Assembly: GCA_020064725.1 (NCBI GenBank)
Contig: JAGTWJ010000002.1
Coordinates: 3,410,001 to 3,474,000 of the forward strand
DNA from: Drechslerella dactyloides
Lineage: Eukaryota; Ascomycota; Orbiliomycetes; Orbiliales; Orbiliaceae
Direction of reading: 5' to 3'
Length of the DNA stretch: 64,000 nt
The translations under genes were made by a program, and so were the position numbers. A model generated the notes under the pieces. That model saw nothing but the letters and a program-made list of their open reading frames with translations, did no database searches and was not told the origin of the DNA. Numbering within the stretch: position 1 is the first letter of the stretch; every line of letters starts with the position of its first letter. Shown here in pieces: positions 58,701 to 64,000 of the stretch.

Positions 58701-59069
58701 TCATTCGCCTTCTCGCTCAGCGAAGGGTCGTCAGACCCGTTCCTGTCAAATTCTGACGAGCCCCGGTCGTACGAATCTGCGTATAACATCGAGGTCGACT
58801 CGCGTTCGTCCGGCGAGGGGATCCCTTCGTTCCACAGCCCGGATCTGGACGACCAGTCGCCGATGGATCTAGACGCGGAGGAAGAGATAGCGATCGATGG
58901 CAACCCGCTCGCCCCGCTGAGCGTTGTTGCGACGGCGGGGAATAGTGAGTATGGTGGGAGCGATGCCGGGGATCCGCCGTCGTTGAAAGAGATGCCGATT
59001 CTAAAGTCGTTGGACGATATGGATATCGGCGGGTCAGACGTGGTGGAGACAGGAACCTTGGCAGTCTGA
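55704..59069 (+). CDS. frq: FREQUENCY circadian clock protein
   Basis: Four-exon model: 55704-56145, 56234-56461, 56656-56755, 56864-59069; 991 residues, close to the 989 of Neurospora FRQ. Recognised blocks: DDWFKHWNTNVGDFNQ joined in frame to DSPYYLTSERQRRKQ; a coiled coil beginning YRSVIDDLTIKNKKLKKKL across intron 2 (about residues 210-290, dimerisation); a Lys/Arg-rich nuclear signal; and the FRQ-specific region EYLEQMSH ... DWVYLNLINNMAQIHTLNV ... KVRWRGG (about 480-545), which binds casein kinase 1 in Neurospora. The C-terminal half is Ser/Pro/Asp-rich with many potential phosphosites. FRQ with FRH and CK1 represses the White Collar complex in the light-regulated clock. Internal Met93 and Met106 lie near the position used for the short FRQ form in Neurospora. 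Intron 2 is the longest (194 nt). Confidence 0.93.
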
Positions 59070-59554
59070 TCCCTTTATCAACTCCTTACGTTTTACTTAT
59101 TTCTTATATACTTAATCATCGTCGGCGTTTTTGGCTTGGGATTTCACTATATACCATTGAGGGAGATTTTAGCTGGCATTGTTACAATATGGCAGTCTTC
59201 TGCCGTCTCACAAAACAACCGGCTTCATAAAGGACGATAGTCTGGCCTGGGAGACATTTATTCTTTGTATTTTTTTCACTCTTGAATTCTACTTTTCATC
59301 GAGCCCTTTCGCGAAAAAGCCAGCGTCACTCTTCCAGCGACTGCTTCGAGCGTATCTTTATTCGGGTGCCCGGGACTATAATTTGCGGGACATCACTCAT
59401 TCTACAAGGGCACGGGAGACCGCGTATCCAATGGATGCATACATGCATGCAATGTAAACGAGCTGAGAAATTCGAAAAGCCTACTAATCTATGCACTTGA
59501 AAACTACATCTGGGCGGTCGCTCAAGCCCTCGCATCCGGATACGCATGCACCGC
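59070..59554. other. convergent intergenic, frq and F-box-like gene
   Basis: 485 bp between two stop codons, AT-rich just after frq. No gene is seen. Confidence 0.5.
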
Positions 59555-61591
59555 TCACGACACCGGCGTCAGCTTCTCGGACCCCCACACGCACATCACC
59601 AGGTCTGCAATGTTACTCTCCGTCCTCGGCTCCGTGTATATCGACATGCGCTCGTCGCCATGCACATCGAAGGGCACGACGGTGCCGCGGTTCGACTGCG
59701 CCATTGCTAGCACATTGCGCTGGATGGACGGGATCTCGCGGACGGCGCGGCGGTCGTCCAGCTGCTTTAGGAACGCGGAGTAGTCGAGGTGATACCGCAG
59801 GGGTCCGTCGCCGCGCTTCAGCGCGACGCTCGACGTCTCCGTTAGTTGGAAGCTGCGGATTCCGAAGTGGAAGGTCATCAGGCGGGTGCCGAGAGTCTCG
59901 ACGCTGCCGCCGGTCCAGACCATGTCGAAGCTGAGGGCGTCGGTGCCGTTTGAGTTCAGGAAGAAAGGGCTGACGTCGTTGCCGATTGGGATTTCCGAGG
60001 CGGATGGGCGTGGGATGTCTTGCGTGGTGGTGTCGGCGAGCTTGTCGTTGACGGCGGTGTATATTGCGCGGATGGGGAGTTCGTCTACTGGCGGGGTGGT
60101 TGTGAGTTCGTACTGGTGAATCTCGTTGCGTTCGATGGGCCGGTTGCGGAATTCCTCCTCGGATGATTCGGTCATGGCCGTCTTGCCCGTAGTCGCTGGA
60201 GCGGCGCGCCGGCGGCCCCAGAGGTTGAGGTATGTGGTTAGCCGCGGTGAGTCGTGGTGGTTGAGCTTCGGGGCGCGCTGCCGGACGACACGCCATTGGA
60301 TGTAGTCCTGGTAGCTTTGGAGCATTTCGTCGTCCTTGTCGCGAGTGACGCAGGAGCGGATGCAGTCGTCTTCACCAGGGCAGACGATGTCGAGTTCGTC
60401 GCGTTCGCCGACGGTGATGTCGAAGGTTAGGATGTAGAGTTTGAAGGCCGTGGACTCGTCAGTGTGCTTGCGCCACTTGTCGCCGTTGCGAAGGTCCGGC
60501 TTGACGAGGATGACGTGAGAGTCGCGGACCATGACGATCTTTTCAGAGGTGAGCATGGGCGAGCGGGTGATATTGCGGGTGCCCAGTGCCTCTTGCTCGT
60601 AGGAGAAGATCATCTGGCCCGTGAGGATTTCCCAGACGAAGAGGCCGACACCGAGAGAGTTGCTACGGCCCGTGAGGGCAGCATAGTGCGTGCGCGAGTG
60701 GTCCGTGATGATGCCTTCCTAGTGAACCATTAGCATTGTGATCCATATAATTGGGGTGGTAGGTATATATATATCGACGGTAGACGTACCGTATAGTTGA
60801 CATATCTGTACTTGAAGGTCGTGAAGAGGGAGAGCTGCTCGTAGGAGCCGTTGCGCGACGCGGGTTCATCGCCCTCCTGGCTCTGAGGCACGGCGAACGG
60901 CGACGTCAGCCGGAATGCCTGGACGACACTCCAGAAGCTCGAGCCGCTGCCGATTTCCAGCCGATGCTCCTTCGTATGCTCCACGACCAGCACATCTTCG
61001 AACACGCGCAGGTGGCGCACCGAGTATGCGGATGGCTCCGCGCCCTGGTTCTTTACGCCCAGGTCGATCCGCATGTTGGCGTACTCGCCCGTGTCGTGGT
61101 TCCAGAAGATGACCTCCAGTCCGCCGACCTCGGGACTGAGGTAGACGAGCACATCGTCCGCGATAGCGTAGATAAAGTTGCCCGTCGGGGCAGAGCGACG
61201 AAGCGGGAAGCGGATCTCCTGTAGAGGTGTCCCGCGGCGTAAATTGTGCGTCCGGATGCTAAAGTTCCGAAAGAGGGAGCAATAGTAAGCCGGCGTGAGC
61301 TGCGAGGAAGGCCCGGAGGCAGCAGCGTCAGCTTCCAGGCGGGTGATTATCTGATGCTCTCGCGAGGCGGAGCCGTAGATGCGGAGTGCACGGCGAAGAA
61401 GGTCCGGCGACGAGAAGAGCTCGTTCCAGTGCTACATTTACACCCAGCTATTAGTGAAATAGAATTACAAATCGAGAACTGATACGTAGTAGACATACTT
61501 TATTTACACCTCGCGCGGTGCAGACGTCGGTTGCATCGAGATACGGCAGGAGCGAGAGGGCAATGTGAAGTTCTAGCTTGGACGGGTCCAT
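59555..61591 (-). CDS. F-box-like protein
   Basis: Three-exon model on the minus strand: 61499-61591, 60790-61431, 59555-60718; 632 residues, all introns phase 0. The N-terminus (HIALSLLPYLDATDVCTARGVNKHWNELFSSPDLLRRALRIY, split by intron 1) has the leucine pattern and tryptophan of an F-box. The rest alternates short hydrophobic beta-strand-like stretches (FIYAIADDVLVYLS, DVLVVEHTKEHRLEI, GVGLFVWEILTGQMIFSY, KIVMVRDSHVILV) that suggest a degenerate beta-propeller. This combination is common in fungal F-box proteins, which recruit substrates to SCF ubiquitin ligases. The substrate is unknown. No membrane segment or catalytic motif is seen. Confidence 0.82.
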
Positions 61592-62270
61592 CGTGAAGCT
61601 TAGCTCTCGCAATGGGTTGCGGTGGTGTTGCAGCGGCAATTCTTCCGGTCAGCTCGCCATCGAGGAGGCGGCAGTTGCTTTATATAAGACAAGCCCCGCA
61701 GCATCATGAGAGCTTCGCGAGTCTGTGCCTGATGTGAATGCACAATCCTAAGACTCGGGCTCCACGCGCAGTTGGCGCCATTCGTCGGTTTAGCCTTGAG
61801 TTTGTGCACGGTTGGTAGGCGAATGCGGCCACAAGCGCAGACTACGCGGACTGCCTGGTGCCTGGCGCCGGCTTGCGTAAGGACCGCTGCGGCCCACAGA
61901 CTTGATTCAAAGCAGAGCGGAAATGGAGAACTGCTTAAAATACAAAGAATGATGGATTGCAGAAAATGAGCAATGCGAAAACGAACCGTGAAACACCCGC
62001 AAAATGATAAGGACGCTCTAACAACCTGTAAGGATATACACCGATCAAAGGAAACGTCAAGAACGAAAGTGAAGAGACAGGGCCAGGAGTGCTCTGGAAC
62101 GATAAACCAAAGTCAACATGGCTACCACCGCATCGTACATGCTTGTATCAATCACCAAGAGATCCGTAGAGAAGGGTATATTTTTAGCCGATGGCGACGA
62201 ACAATCAATCCACCCAGCCGGCATGCAGTCGATAAGAATAAAAGACATAAATTTGCAACAGCGACTGCGT
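61592..62270. other. intergenic, F-box gene promoter side
   Basis: 679 bp between the F-box-like start and the Derlin stop on the same strand. Small frames overlap on both strands with no recognisable content. Confidence 0.5.
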
Positions 62271-63097
62271 CTATTGCCCGGGTTGCCGGGCTTCAGCCTG
62301 AGGGTTCACCACACGTGGCTCAAACAACCTTCTCCAAAACTCCGGCGGGTCCAATGGCCTCGATCCGTTGCGTATCGTGGGGTAGATGTCCATGAAAAAG
62401 TAGTAAACTGTGAGGCCACGTTAGCGATCGGTTTCACCTAGGCGATATCGCACAACAGGGGTAGGAGGCGTACTATGACCAACGGCGATTCCTAGCAAGT
62501 CGTCCTTGGGCATGTGGCCATTGAGCATTAGGCTAAACAGCAGCAGAACCCACGGCAGATACGGCGCGTTGAAGACAAATAGGCCGAGGAAGGACAGTCG
62601 GACGCCCGGATTGCGCCGCGACCAGATGTAGACCATCGAGAAAGCCAGCGGGGAGCCCAGGAAGGGCATGGAAACAAAGGTGGCCGAGCAAAACTAAAAC
62701 AATCAAATCGACAACGTTAGTTCGATCCCATAGCTTGAACAGTGACATATCAGGGCGCGAGATGGCCTACCAGCAGAGAAGTGCAGCTGTAGAGAATGAG
62801 CCAGGCAAAGTCGGCCGTTTTGCCCCTGTAGTAGCTCTCCTCCAGCATCCGGCTGTACCGCGCCATGAAGAACATGTGGAAGACAAAGTCCAGGCTCAGC
62901 GGCCCAAAGTACAAAAATGTGGTGATCAGCCGCCAGTACTGACGCTTGGACAGGACAGCCTGCAGCGAAAAGAAGAGCTGGAAGGGCGAGATGAGATGGC
63001 ATTGGCAGGCGACGGCGGTCAGGACCGAGGCGGAAGCCCACCAGCGGGTGCAGACGGGCACATCGTAGAACCAGTTCTCGAGAGGGACGGCCGCCAT
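62271..63097 (-). CDS. Derlin (Der1-like ERAD protein)
   Basis: Three-exon model on the minus strand: 62771-63097, 62474-62693, 62271-62407; 227 residues. The rhomboid-pseudoprotease fold is evident: the WR motif in RQYWRLITTFLYFG (Trp55-Arg56), FHMFFMARYSRMLE, PFLGSPLAFSMVYIWSRRNP, FNAPYLPWVLLLFS and GHIYYFFMDIYPTIRNG. Several hydrophobic helices are present and there is no catalytic Ser-His pair. Derlins move misfolded proteins out of the ER membrane for ubiquitin-dependent degradation with Hrd1 and Cdc48. The tail is short (ends EARQPGQ) and I see no clear SHP box of the Dfm1 type, so it is more Der1-like. The start ATG at 63095-63097 gives the expected MAAVPLENWF terminus; upstream frame extension is 5' leader. 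Confidence 0.93.
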
Positions 63098-63342
63098 GAT
63101 GGGCGATAGTGCTGAGATGGAGCCGCGAGAATTGTATCGATCGAACGAGGTTGACGAAGAGCGGATGATGGTATTTAGAGAAGGTGGCGGGTGGTGGTCG
63201 TGGTGGTGAATGGGAGCGGTGCCTGAAAGATAGGCCGGCGCAGCCTTGCAGCATAACGGCAGCTTGTCAAACGTGGCATAATGCGCACGCCGCACAACAC
63301 GCAAGAGTCCATATTCTGTATCGACAAACTATCTTCCATCAA

Positions 63343-63443
63343 GCTTCTATAGCTCAGTTGGTAGAGCGCGACACTAGTACTTGTTCCAGTTCGAAGGCGA
63401 ACCGGGCATGTCGAGGTCCTCGGTTCAAATCCGAGTGGAAGCA
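63343..63443 (+). tRNA. tRNA-Thr(AGT) with intron
   Basis: A full cloverleaf folds by eye: acceptor stem GCTTCTA with TGGAAGC, D arm GCTCAGTTGGTAGAGC, anticodon stem CGACA/TGTCG, and T arm CTCGG-TTCAAAT-CCGAG. A 28-nt intron (63380-63407) lies one base 3' of the anticodon, the standard position. The anticodon is AGT at 63376-63378 (reads ACU, and ACC/ACA once A34 is deaminated). The discriminator base A is 63443. It lies 245 bp upstream of the Derlin start on the opposite strand. Confidence 0.93.
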
Positions 63444-64000
63444 TGAGATTCTCTTTTTGCTCTTCTTTTGACCGTCAACCGTTCGGCTACGACGATGCCT
63501 GTCGCCGCCTCATCTCATGGCAGAATGCAATGTGATATCCGACTTTTACACACTAGCTGGTACGATGCTCTTTTTTATATCAGCAGAGGATGCCAGCGAT
63601 CTACATATAAGTACAATCGGCTTCAGAGGTCAACCAAGGTATCAGAAGGGCCCTGCTGACAGTAGAATATATTGAAGTAGAAGCTCCGAGCATTGCTTTT
63701 CAAATGCGGCAATTTGATCTTAGACTGTCGCGCGGCCCGCTAATTAAGAAATGCAACAGCAGAACACACGACGCCGGTAATCTCCGTCGTTCGCACGTTA
63801 TCACCCAGATTGGGTCTACCCCATGTGTCCTTAGCTTTCGCCTATGAGAAAATCTAGTCTTGGGGCCAGACTTGCCTGGAGACATCTAGGAAAAAGCCTG
63901 CTTCTTTGTTTGTAATGTAGTGATTGCTTAAGCTTAATGCTAAAGCTTTGTGCTTGCAGTTGCGTGGATATATTCCTTACTAGGTATTTCACAGCGTCAC
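63444..64000. other. right end, no gene seen
   Basis: 557 bp after the tRNA. A short T run follows the tRNA (from about 63453), consistent with a Pol III terminator. Nothing else is recognisable. Confidence 0.5.

Overview
This window looks like nuclear DNA of a filamentous ascomycete (Pezizomycotina). Genes carry many short introns of about 45-100 nt with GTRAGT-type donors and CTAAC-like branch sites. The gene content also fits: a FREQUENCY clock protein, a microbial-type opsin, a QDE-2-like Argonaute, a NACHT-ankyrin NLR and a DUF6604-type protein. A full-length frq argues against the Aspergillus lineage, where frq is reported absent. I cannot place it more precisely. All exon models were built by hand from splice signals, reading-frame continuity and remembered family conservation. 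No search was run.

Layout, left to right: 3' end of an unknown protein (1-850); eIF3k (-); COG3 (-); FMP25-like RCC1 protein (+); RNA14 (+); a 4.5 kb gene-poor block holding a cluster of GCCTGAAG motifs (12.5-17.0 kb); Argonaute (+); a very large NACHT-ankyrin NLR (-), tail to tail with Argonaute; GH47 alpha-mannosidase (+); SPT10-like histone-gene activator (-); opsin (-); a 1,030-residue DUF6604-like protein (-); ASF1 (+); a type II haloacid dehalogenase-like protein (+); NOP56 (-) head to head with CCT6 (+); a second 4.6 kb gene-poor block with a faint ankyrin relic; frequency (+); an F-box-like protein (-); a Derlin (-); a split tRNA-Thr(AGT); and an apparently empty end.

Most genes are dispersed housekeeping functions: translation initiation, Golgi tethering, mRNA 3' processing, snoRNP, chaperonin, ER quality control and histone chaperoning. 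There is no operon-like or biosynthetic cluster. The groupings worth noting are (i) Argonaute tail to tail with an NLR, (ii) the opsin just upstream of the SPT10-like gene on the same strand, with frq 19 kb further on, and (iii) two ER glycoprotein/ERAD genes (GH47, Derlin). I see no evidence that these are functional clusters.

The most unusual sequence-level signals are micro-exons (5 nt in CCT6, 6 nt in Argonaute, a lone ATG in ASF1), a GC-AG intron in Argonaute, an opsin with Ala at the proton-donor position, an integrase-type zinc finger in the SPT10-like protein, and the GCCTGAAG motif array upstream of Argonaute. I did not find a clearly new multi-gene system.
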